DNA of 9,243 bases from Marine Group II euryarchaeote MED-G33. Its GTDB lineage: Archaea > Thermoplasmatota > Poseidoniia > Poseidoniales > Thalassarchaeaceae. Position 1 is the stretch's first letter. Each line of letters opens with the position of its first letter. The stretch spans positions 1 through 9,243 of the forward strand of contig CATISE010000207.1 of assembly GCA_949538655.1 (NCBI GenBank). Reading direction: 5' to 3'. Positions 1-5,476 of the stretch are shown here, piece by piece. The position numbers were made by a program, and so were the translations under genes. The notes under the pieces were generated by a model. That model was not told the origin of the DNA. It saw only the letters and a list, made by a program, of their open reading frames with translations, and did not search any database.

Positions 1-643
1 ACGAAACACCACCCTCAAATTGACCATAATCTGGCCTTCCTTCTGCATCAGGAGGGGGTATGTTTCCGAGTTGATGGCCAACGAATTTCTCGTAATCAGG
101 GTGCAAGAATGAGTAAACTTTCCTGAGAGGATCAGCACTATCGACGATGAAGAAAAAATCACACCAGATATTTTTCTCTGCATCCTTCCTATTTTGATCT
201 TCCACTTCTTTCCTTCTCGCCTGATTCCACTCCTCAAGTTTGGCAAATGCTGGCTCAACCTCTTCTTCGGAGGCATCTACCCATCTACCGCCTTGCCAAA
301 TCAAGTCATACCGACCTGCATCTATGGCTTCCTCGTATGTCAGGCCAGCCTTTTTCAACTGCCTCTTTCTCCACTTTTCCTCTTCCGCAAGTCTTTCTTC
401 TTCCGCCTTGGCTTCAGCAGCTTTTTCCTCGGAGGTGAGTCCCTTTAGTGCCTCCTCCTCTTCTTCTTTGAATTTCTCAAAACTTACACCTTCTGTTTGA
501 CGGACTGCCCGATAGATGATGTCGCAAGTCAGAATTTCTCGCAGATGGCCAATGTGGAATTCCCCTGAAGGAGTAATCCCGGCACAGATGACTTGTCTCT
601 CTGGTGCTGCAAATTTCGTTGCAACAACTTCGGCCCAATGCAT
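1..643 (-). CDS. lysS: Lysyl-tRNA synthetase, class I (N-terminal part, cut by window edge)
   Basis: Charges tRNA-Lys in the cytoplasm. The 214 visible residues open with MHWAEVVATKF and AGITPSGEFHIGH, the start typical of archaeal class I LysRS. The ATP-binding signature HIGH is at residues 30-33; many family members have HIGN or HVGN here. The family pattern resumes at residues 161-176 (CDFFFIVDSADPLRKV) and continues with the GxxLxxIPxPD stretch. Between them, about residues 50-160, lies a roughly 100-residue Glu/Lys-rich insertion where Pyrococcus-type enzymes have under ten residues. The start at 643 is fixed by a GAGGTGA site seven bases upstream and by the MHWA start itself. The gene lies 11 bases after gfcR and is probably cotranscribed with dut and gfcR. 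The KMSKS-type motif and anticodon-binding domain lie outside the window. The reading frame is unbroken. Confidence 0.93.
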   Translation of the reverse strand, partial: MHWAEVVATKFAAPERQVICAGITPSGEFHIGHLREILTCDIIYRAVRQTEGVSFEKFKEEEEEALKGLTSEEKAAEAKAEEERLAEEEKWRKRQLKKAGLTYEEAIDAGRYDLIWQGGRWVDASEEEVEPAFAKLEEWNQARRKEVEDQNRKDAEKNIWCDFFFIVDSADPLRKVYSFLHPDYEKFVGHQLGNIPPPDAEGRPDYGQFEGGVS

Positions 644-649
644 CTGATT

Positions 650-656
650 TCACCTC
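650..656 (-). promoter_or_regulatory. Shine-Dalgarno site for lysS
   Basis: GAGGTGA on the minus strand matches the complement of the archaeal 16S 3' end. It ends six bases before the lysS ATG and overlaps the gfcR stop codon (655-657), so lysS translation is probably coupled to gfcR. Confidence 0.75.
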
Positions 657-1257
657 AAACTCTAACGGTTCGAATCAGGCCACGAAGTGGTACACTGGAG
701 ATTGCATTCTGTTCGGTTTTGTTGACCATCACCATGCAGAGGGTGACTTCAGCGCCTTCGTCTTGCAAGGTTTTGATGGTTCGGCGCATGGTTTCACCCG
801 ATGACAATACATCGTCGACGACGACGACCTTTCGACCTGCGACATTGCCATACTTGTTTGAGAGATGACCATCTCCTTCTTCTGAGACAGAACGGAAAAT
901 CGCCACATCCACATCGAGTTGATCAGCGATTGAATTTGCAAATAAGATGCCGTTTAGACTGATGCCTACAATCGTGTCAACCTCCTCGAGTTCTTCCAAT
1001 ACGATGTCAGCCATGATGGCTCCAATTGCATTGATTCGATTGGGACGCGCACCAATGGTTCGCCAACCGATTCGAATATCGTCAGGTTGATCGACTTCTG
1101 CGGCTCCAGAATTGAGCCATATGACGGTTCTTTGGGATATTGATAATTCATCCGCAATTTGTTGCGTATTGAGTCCTTGTCCAATCATTTGTGCGACCTT
1201 TTCTCGCAGTCCGTCGATGCTCAGCGCCATGTGAATCGAGATTGTCTGCAGGTCCAC
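655..1257 (-). CDS. gfcR: GfcR-type transcriptional regulator (HTH plus phosphoribosyltransferase-like domain)
   Basis: The protein has an N-terminal helix-turn-helix (about residues 27-50, GLNTQQIADELSISQRTVIWL) joined to an orotate-phosphoribosyltransferase-like domain. The PRPP-binding signature VVVVDDVLSSGET is at residues 144-156. This architecture matches the archaeal GfcR family, described in haloarchaea as an activator of glycolytic genes; its ligand in this lineage is unknown. It is often annotated as an orotate phosphoribosyltransferase, but the HTH argues for a regulator. The start is uncertain. GTG at 1257 has a GGTGAT site ten bases upstream. ATG at 1228-1230 would give MALSIDGLREKV and a protein nine residues shorter, with no clear ribosome site. 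It sits between dut and lysS in one apparent operon. The hairpin just upstream may allow autoregulation, which is inference. Confidence 0.88.
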   Translation of the reverse strand: MDLQTISIHMALSIDGLREKVAQMIGQGLNTQQIADELSISQRTVIWLNSGAAEVDQPDDIRIGWRTIGARPNRINAIGAIMADIVLEELEEVDTIVGISLNGILFANSIADQLDVDVAIFRSVSEEGDGHLSNKYGNVAGRKVVVVDDVLSSGETMRRTIKTLQDEGAEVTLCMVMVNKTEQNAISSVPLRGLIRTVRV

Positions 1258-1275
1258 ATCCTATCAAATCACCGG

Positions 1276-1296
1276 ACAGAGTCCATAGGACTCTAT
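1276..1296 (-). promoter_or_regulatory. Hairpin in the dut-gfcR gap, just upstream of the gfcR ribosome site
   Basis: AGAGTCC (1278-1284) and GGACTCT (1288-1294) form a perfect inverted repeat around a three-base spacer. On the minus-strand RNA it extends with a U-G and an A-U pair to a nine-pair stem with a UAU loop. It fills most of the 39-base gap between the dut stop and the gfcR start and ends about two bases before CCGGTGAT. No U-run follows, so an intrinsic terminator is unlikely. It could be a palindromic operator or a translational control element; the sequence alone does not decide. Confidence 0.6.
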
Positions 1297-1746
1297 CTAG
1301 AATCGACCTGTACTGCCAAATCCGCCAGCACCCCTTTCGGTATCATCGAGTTCCTCTCTTTCGACTTCGATGAAGCGAATTTCAGGAACACGTTTGAGTA
1401 GCAATTGACCAATTCGTTCACCTTTTTCAACGACAAAAGAATCGGCTTCACCAATCCAATGTGCGAGGACCATCAACTCGCCACGATAATCAGCGTCAAT
1501 GGTGCCGACACCATTGGGCAAAATCAGTCCACGTTTCCCCAGACCTGAACGACAACGAACCTGTCCTTCCCAACCAGGGGGAATCGCGAGTACAAGTCCG
1601 GTTGGAAGCATTTCAGTCGTTCCTTTTTTGACCTCAACACGTTCGACTGAATGCAGATCGAATCCAGCTGCCAAATCACTACCTTGGACAGGTAACATTG
1701 CGTCAGCGTGAATGCGGGCAATTCGCACCTCGGTGGGTTCGTCCAT
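1297..1746 (-). CDS. dut: dUTP diphosphatase (trimeric dUTPase)
   Basis: Hydrolyses dUTP to dUMP and pyrophosphate, keeping uracil out of DNA and supplying dUMP for dTMP synthesis. All five trimeric dUTPase motifs are present in this 149-residue form: AGFDL (27-31), RSGLGKRG (66-73), GTIDADYRGE (81-90, with catalytic Asp and Tyr), KGERIGQLLL (108-117) and the C-terminal P-loop-like RGAGGFGSTGRF (138-149). Length fits the family. I chose ATG at 1744-1746 because MDEPTEVRIARIHADAML aligns with normal family starts. An in-frame ATG at 1771-1773 and a TTG at 1792-1794 would add nine or sixteen residues. No strong ribosome site precedes any of them, so a leaderless mRNA is possible. It is the first gene of the dut-gfcR-lysS run and diverges from eif2b. 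Confidence 0.95.
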   Translation of the reverse strand: MDEPTEVRIARIHADAMLPVQGSDLAAGFDLHSVERVEVKKGTTEMLPTGLVLAIPPGWEGQVRCRSGLGKRGLILPNGVGTIDADYRGELMVLAHWIGEADSFVVEKGERIGQLLLKRVPEIRFIEVEREELDDTERGAGGFGSTGRF

Positions 1747-1819
1747 TACCTTGCGCGCTGCGCAGGGGAACATTGGTTCTGTCGGTGGTCTCAAGAAGGG
1801 GATGCGGGTGGGCGGGACG
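1747..1819. promoter_or_regulatory. Divergent promoter region between dut and eif2b
   Basis: These 73 bases separate two divergent genes and must hold or overlap both promoters. The region is GC-rich and I see no convincing TATA box. A small inverted repeat, TGCGC-GCT-GCGCA, lies at 1752-1764. Its role is unknown. If dut uses an upstream start, the gap shrinks to 46 or fewer bases. Confidence 0.4.
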
Positions 1820-2230
1820 ATGACGGACTTCGATTATGAGTCGTTGCTCGACCGAGCACGGGATAAAATCCCGGAAGACATCTCTTCACGCAGTCGGTGG
1901 ACATTGCCTGAACCTGACGTCCTCATCGAAGGGTCTCAGACCATTTTGCGAAACTTCAACGAGTTGGTCTCGATGATGGACCGCGACGCAGACCACGTCT
2001 ATCACTTCCTCCAGAATGAACTCGGGACGAGCGGGACTCGGGACAAGGGACGAATTCTTTTGAAAGGACGAATCCCACCTCGCCGAATCAAGGAACGAAT
2101 CGTAGCCTATGTCAAGACATTTATTCTGTGTCATCAGTGTAATGCACCGGACACCTCATTCATCAAAGAAGATCGCACTACTTTGCTAAAGTGCCAAGCT
2201 TGCGGTGCAACCCGCCCCGTCAAACTTTGA
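1820..2230 (+). CDS. eif2b: Translation initiation factor aIF2 subunit beta
   Basis: Beta subunit of the aIF2 heterotrimer, which delivers initiator Met-tRNA to the small ribosomal subunit. The 136-residue protein shows the usual order. An N-terminal helix (FDYESLLDRARDKIPED) is followed by the central alpha/beta core containing FLQNELGTSG and LKGRIPPRRIKERIVAYV. The C-terminal zinc ribbon has Cys104/Cys107 (CHQC) and Cys125/Cys128 (CQAC). Length and ending match archaeal homologues. The start ATG at 1820 gives the expected MTDFDYESLL. The open frame continues upstream to 1712, but that part lies over dut and lacks family similarity. A GGGTGG run sits 7-12 bases upstream. The stop codon directly abuts that of the convergent oxidoreductase. 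Confidence 0.95.
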   Translation: MTDFDYESLLDRARDKIPEDISSRSRWTLPEPDVLIEGSQTILRNFNELVSMMDRDADHVYHFLQNELGTSGTRDKGRILLKGRIPPRRIKERIVAYVKTFILCHQCNAPDTSFIKEDRTTLLKCQACGATRPVKL

Positions 2231-3244
2231 TTACTTGGGGCTAAAGTCGAGCAATACCTTGCCTTTGTTACCACGATCATGAATGTGCTGCTGTGCGGCA
2301 GCCACATCTTCAAATCGATAGACTGAATCGACTACTGGATCAATGAATCCCATTTCTAGCATCTTGGCCAAAGAAACCATCTGCTCACGAACCACTTCTT
2401 CATCTTTCCACATTCCCATGTGGACGCCAAATACTGATTTGTTAGAGTTCATCATTCGAATGGGGTCAAAACGCGGTGTTGTCCTCCACATGTTGATGGC
2501 CTTCAACATCGAACGCTTGGGTCCTTTGACCGCAGAAGATGCGCCAAAGACATAGAGTCGTCCTCCATTTCTCAATGCACGGTAAGAATCCATCACATGC
2601 TTGCCACCTACGGGGTCGAGTGCATGGTGAACTCCACCAGTATCTTCCTTGATACGTTTGACAAAATCCTCTCCACGTGGGATGTGAATCATGCCTTGCG
2701 CCTCAACGAAATCTGCCTTGTTTGCAGACGCCGTCCCGTAGACAGTGCCAGCCTCTAGTGCCTTGGCAAGTTGAGCGGTTGCAGTCCCAACACCACCTGC
2801 TGCATGGTGAACAAGAATCGAATCACCTGCTCTGAAATTTCCCAAATGGACCAGCATGTGGTGTGCTGTAAGGTAGGTCACTGGCATTGCAGCCGCAGCA
2901 TCAAAGGAGACATTCTCTGGCAATGGCCAAACACGGTTTGAATCGACGACGACCTGTTCAGCATAGCCGCCAAATCCAGGGAGGGCGACCACTCGATCAC
3001 CTACGGAAAAATCATTCACATTTGCACCGATTTCGCTGACAACTCCCGAAATTTCGTATCCAGGGGTGAATGGGAAATCTGGAGCTGCACCATACAGCCC
3101 CTGTCTCATCATTAAATCTGCAAAGTTGATTCCTGCTCTGTGCACTTCAATACGGACTTGATTATCTTCAGGGGTTGGATTTTCTTCATCGATGATTTCG
3201 ATGGCTTCCAAACCGCCTCGTCGTGCATATACTACGCGTTTCAT
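2231..3244 (-). CDS. VAT-1-like NAD(P)H:quinone oxidoreductase, medium-chain dehydrogenase/reductase
   Basis: Zinc-free member of the medium-chain dehydrogenase/reductase superfamily, expected to use NADPH to reduce quinones or activated double bonds in the cytoplasm. The GroES-like N-terminal half carries HRAGINFADLMMRQG and GYEISGVVSEIG. The Rossmann half carries the nucleotide-binding AGGVGTATAQLAK (about 149-161) and YGTASANK. The later region GPKRSMLKAINMW, GVHMGMWKDEE and the ending GNKGKVLLDF resemble the VAT-1 branch. There is no Cys in the protein, so neither catalytic nor structural zinc is expected. The start at 3242-3244 (MKRVVYARRGG) is preferred because GAGGG at 3251-3255 is correctly spaced for it and touches the ATG at 3250. 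It is last in a four-gene run after a [2Fe-2S] ferredoxin. The physiological substrate cannot be read from sequence. Confidence 0.88.
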   Translation of the reverse strand: MKRVVYARRGGLEAIEIIDEENPTPEDNQVRIEVHRAGINFADLMMRQGLYGAAPDFPFTPGYEISGVVSEIGANVNDFSVGDRVVALPGFGGYAEQVVVDSNRVWPLPENVSFDAAAAMPVTYLTAHHMLVHLGNFRAGDSILVHHAAGGVGTATAQLAKALEAGTVYGTASANKADFVEAQGMIHIPRGEDFVKRIKEDTGGVHHALDPVGGKHVMDSYRALRNGGRLYVFGASSAVKGPKRSMLKAINMWRTTPRFDPIRMMNSNKSVFGVHMGMWKDEEVVREQMVSLAKMLEMGFIDPVVDSVYRFEDVAAAQQHIHDRGNKGKVLLDFSPK

Positions 3245-3250
3245 ATTCAT

Positions 3251-3255
3251 CCCTC
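3251..3255 (-). promoter_or_regulatory. Ribosome site favouring the inner start of the oxidoreductase gene
   Basis: GAGGG on the minus strand lies six bases before the ATG at 3242-3244 and immediately against the alternative ATG at 3248-3250. The spacing supports the inner start. It overlaps the stop of the ferredoxin gene by one base. Confidence 0.5.
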
Positions 3256-3560
3256 TATTTCATTCTAAGACCATCAGCTACCGTTCCACTGCGAAGGTGT
3301 TCAAGCAGTTCAGGAATGTTCTCTTCACCACTGAGTGTATACCACACTCCCTCGGGGTAAACGACGCATGAAATCCCTCGCTCACATTGTCCTAAACAAC
3401 CAGCCTTCTGAACTCGAACCCCGGGGATACCCTCGGCCTTGGCAGCTGTCTTGACGGCTTTCATCAACGCTAGACTTTTCTTGGCTGCACAACATTCCCT
3501 CGGCGCATCAGCATCACGTTCATGCGAGCAGAAGAACATGTGTCGAACAAAGCCGGGCAT
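3255..3560 (-). CDS. Thioredoxin-like [2Fe-2S] ferredoxin
   Basis: A small electron carrier of the thioredoxin-fold [2Fe-2S] type, related to NuoE and hydrogenase small domains. In the 101-residue form the motif is FFCSHERD (Cys11), RECC (Cys23/24), then GCLGQC (Cys55, Cys59), followed by CVVYPEGVWY, which is characteristic of this family. Four of these cysteines should bind the cluster; which of Cys23/Cys24 is the ligand is unclear. The start at 3558-3560 gives MPGFVRHMFFC, matching family starts. GGTGTGAT, overlapping the preceding stop codon, is its ribosome site. An upstream in-frame start at 3602 would overlap the dehydratase gene and is less likely. It sits five bases after pterin dehydratase and ten before the quinone oxidoreductase, suggesting a role in the same redox process. 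Confidence 0.85.
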   Translation of the reverse strand: MPGFVRHMFFCSHERDADAPRECCAAKKSLALMKAVKTAAKAEGIPGVRVQKAGCLGQCERGISCVVYPEGVWYTLSGEENIPELLEHLRSGTVADGLRMK

Positions 3561-3565
3561 TGCAA

Positions 3566-3811
3566 TCACACCATTTGGTCGATTTCCTTGACCAGTTCCC
3601 AATCACGTTCGGATAAACCATCTACATCATGGCTCCAAGTGCGGACGAGAACTCGTCCCCAGCCGAGTTCAAATTCAGCATGATGGTCTTGTGCTTCACA
3701 AATGGCTCCAACTGAATTGACGAATTCAAGTGCCGAAGCGAAATCTGGGAATTTCCATTCGCGTTCCAAATGGTGCTCATCAATAATGTTCCAATCAGGA
3801 TGGGCTTCCAT
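3566..3811 (-). CDS. Pterin-4a-carbinolamine dehydratase (short N-terminus)
   Basis: Dehydrates 4a-hydroxytetrahydropterin, recycling the pterin cofactor of aromatic amino acid hydroxylases. Family members in organisms without such hydroxylases have been linked to other pterin metabolism. The signature is clear: HPDW, FPDFASALEFVNSVGAI, then EAQDHHAEFELGWGRVLVRTWSHDVDGLSERD (residues 39-70 in two halves), with His43, His44, Trp51 and His61 as the expected active-site set. From ATG 3809-3811 the protein is 81 residues, about 15 shorter than usual because the first helix is mostly absent. In-frame ATGs at 3863-3865 and 3869-3871 would restore the length but overlap the upstream gene by about 50-56 bases. 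I keep 3811 because it lies four bases after that gene's stop. The ribosome site is weak for all starts. Confidence 0.85.
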   Translation of the reverse strand: MEAHPDWNIIDEHHLEREWKFPDFASALEFVNSVGAICEAQDHHAEFELGWGRVLVRTWSHDVDGLSERDWELVKEIDQMV

Positions 3812-3815
3812 TTTT

Positions 3816-4247
3816 TCAGCCCCAGAGGTGATCGTCGTCTCCGCCCTTGGTTTTCTTTTCAACATCTTCATGAATCTTCGTTCGGCGTTTTTGGTCTTCA
3901 CGCTCAAACTGTAACAACTCATTATCATCGATGTAAGCAGGTCGCAAGTGAGCAACCAACCGCACTTCGACGATTACATCGCGTGCGATATAGCGGTAAA
4001 TACCGTTGGTATCCAAGATTTCAACACTCATTTTGTTGGTTCCAATCAGTCTCCCACGTACCCATTCTTCAGCATCCTTTGGCAATGAACGAGCATCGAG
4101 CAGAACCTCGACCAAATCGTCGCGTCTCATTCCGGCACGTCGATCAAGTAGAGGGCCTGTGAGTACATCTTCGCAAACTTCCGGTTTGCCGAGTGTTTCC
4201 CAAATTGAAAGTGCCCATTCTGGCAGGTCAGGTGAATCATTGGTCAT
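3816..4247 (-). CDS. Uncharacterised protein with a possible Sm/SH3-like barrel and charged tail
   Basis: I do not recognise this 143-residue protein as a named family. Residues 8-20 (LPEWALSIWETLG) look like an amphipathic helix, followed by a mixed segment (RAGMRRDDLVEVLLDARS). Residues 60-100 read as consecutive beta strands: EEWVRGRLIGTNKMSVEIL, then GIYRYIARDVIVEVRLVAHL. This alternation resembles the short barrel of Sm/Hfq proteins. That is a pattern resemblance only. Residues 108-143 are highly charged (FEREDQKRRTKIHEDVEKK), likely helical, ending GGDDDHLWG. The start at 4245-4247 is the first ATG before the conserved-looking part; no ribosome site precedes it, so it may be leaderless. 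It is first in a tight four-gene run, four bases from the dehydratase. Codons look like those of its neighbours. Confidence 0.7.
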   Translation of the reverse strand: MTNDSPDLPEWALSIWETLGKPEVCEDVLTGPLLDRRAGMRRDDLVEVLLDARSLPKDAEEWVRGRLIGTNKMSVEILDTNGIYRYIARDVIVEVRLVAHLRPAYIDDNELLQFEREDQKRRTKIHEDVEKKTKGGDDDHLWG

Positions 4248-4350
4248 GGGTATCGAACAGCCGAGCCACAGGTTCCTCTTGAACCGATGGGTTGAGACAA
4301 GCCCCTTGTTTGAAGAGGGATGGACTACGCGCCATAGATGAGGGGAACAC
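4248..4350. promoter_or_regulatory. Divergent promoter region with two inverted repeats
   Basis: The 103 bases separate the divergent hypothetical gene and NOG1 gene. One inverted repeat is GGTTC-CTCTT-GAACC (4271-4285). The second, 4292-4314, has arms TTGAGACAAG and CTTGTTTGAA around CCC; in plus-strand RNA it forms nine pairs (one G-U) with one G-G mismatch. GAGGGG at 4340-4345 is the NOG1 ribosome site. No clear TATA box is seen on either strand. Confidence 0.45.
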
Positions 4351-5472
4351 ATGGTTTCGGTCGTTTGGCGTAATATTCCAACCGTTCTGACCGTGGAAGA
4401 ACTCCTCGACAAGGCATTCAACAAAGCGAAGAAGGCAGGCGATGCAGTTGTCGACAAAGATCGAGTCTATCGCACTCGGAAACAAATGACTCGGATGGTT
4501 GGTTCAGCAGGAGATACTCTTTCAGCGACACTTCGTGAATGGGTCCGCCGGTGGCCAAGTTTGGACAAGATGTCTGCTTTTGATGTGGCAATGGTCGAAG
4601 CCGCAGTAGGTTGTGATGATTATCGGCAGAGCCTCGGTGCTTGCCAATGGGCTGCAGATAAATGTGTAGAAATCTCTGCGCAGAATGCCAAAAAATTGCG
4701 AAGAATGGTCAACTTACCACCCATGCATGAGTCACGAAGAGAAGCCTATGGGCGTATTTCGAGCATCATGGGTCGGATTGAGGACAATCTTGATTTCTTG
4801 CGAGAAGCACGAGACACTCTTCGCACATTGCCAATGATTGATTCAACCGAACCCTGTTTGGTCGTCGCAGGTGCCCCCAACGTGGGCAAATCAGCCCTCA
4901 TCGCATCGATATCGAGTGGAAAGCCCGAAATTGCAGCATATCCATTTACAACGAAGCAATTGCATGTCGGCCATTTCATCAATCGTCGACTGAAATACCA
5001 ACTCGTCGACACCCCCGGTCTTCTCGACCGCCCTATGGAGGAGCGCAATCAGATCGAAATGCAAGCGATTGCAGCTCTGGAGCATGTGGGCGATCTCTGT
5101 CTATTTTTGATGGACCCCTCTGAAACCGGTGGGACCAGTATGGAAGTACAGACCAATCTGCTCAATGAGGTTGCGAGTTTGTTACCTCAAACTCCACTCA
5201 TCGTCATCGATGGTAAAGGCGATCTTCTCGAAGAGATTGACGCTGAGGATTGGGCAGCAGTATGCGAGATGGAAGCCGCATTGGCAATAGATCCGGAAGG
5301 CCCCATTCCAGAAATTCGAAATCCAGCTACCGGTCATCTAGTCATCAGTGCAACCGAACCCGCTGGTATCGAACGTCTACGCTATGAAATCACCGAAAAA
5401 ATCGGTAAAATGAGAGAAACAGACCCACTGTCATTGCCAGAGAATTGGCATGTTCAAGATGATTCTGTCTGA
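4351..5472 (+). CDS. nog1: NOG1-like GTPase (ribosome assembly)
   Basis: Archaeal homologue of NOG1, the OBG-group GTPase needed for large ribosomal subunit assembly in eukaryotes. The 373-residue protein begins with the NOG1 N-terminal helical bundle; WRNIPTVLTVEELLDKAFNKA is diagnostic in composition. The G domain follows: G1 GAPNVGKS (174-181), G2 in YPFTTKQ (197-203) and G3 DTPG (220-223). G4 is GKGD (288-291), where the family normally has NKxD, and G5 is SATE (333-336). The missing G4 Asn is unusual because it reads the guanine base. Start ATG 4351 follows GAGGGG by five bases and gives the expected N-terminus. The gene stands alone on the plus strand, divergent from the dehydratase cluster, and its stop is one base from that of the convergent zinc-ribbon gene. 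The call is secure; GTP specificity is less so. Confidence 0.92.
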   Translation: MVSVVWRNIPTVLTVEELLDKAFNKAKKAGDAVVDKDRVYRTRKQMTRMVGSAGDTLSATLREWVRRWPSLDKMSAFDVAMVEAAVGCDDYRQSLGACQWAADKCVEISAQNAKKLRRMVNLPPMHESRREAYGRISSIMGRIEDNLDFLREARDTLRTLPMIDSTEPCLVVAGAPNVGKSALIASISSGKPEIAAYPFTTKQLHVGHFINRRLKYQLVDTPGLLDRPMEERNQIEMQAIAALEHVGDLCLFLMDPSETGGTSMEVQTNLLNEVASLLPQTPLIVIDGKGDLLEEIDAEDWAAVCEMEAALAIDPEGPIPEIRNPATGHLVISATEPAGIERLRYEITEKIGKMRETDPLSLPENWHVQDDSV

Positions 5473-5476
5473 ATCA
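5460..5476. terminator. Inverted repeat spanning two convergent stop codons
   Basis: TGATTC (5460-5465) and GAATCA (5471-5476) are perfect inverted arms around TGTCT. The repeat contains the NOG1 stop (5470-5472) and the stop of the convergent zinc-ribbon gene (5474-5476). A symmetric element here could serve transcripts of both strands. The stem is only six pairs and no U-run follows on either side, so a terminator role is tentative. Confidence 0.3.

Noticed and set aside
164..496. LysRS insertion as an intein
   Set aside because: There are no splice-junction residues (Cys/Ser start, HN end) or intein blocks, and the segment is short and highly charged.
655..1257. Orotate phosphoribosyltransferase (pyrE) call
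   Set aside because: The N-terminal helix-turn-helix and overall layout fit GfcR-type regulators better than the enzyme.
1712..1819. N-terminal extension of the aIF2 beta frame
   Set aside because: The extra 36 codons overlap dut on the other strand and have no counterpart in aIF2 beta. MTDFDYESLL at 1820 is the family start.
4230..4310. tRNA-like bits on the minus strand (GGTTCAAG, TTCGATACC)
   Set aside because: The stretches resemble T-loops, but no matching T-stem, acceptor stem or anticodon arm can be formed around them.
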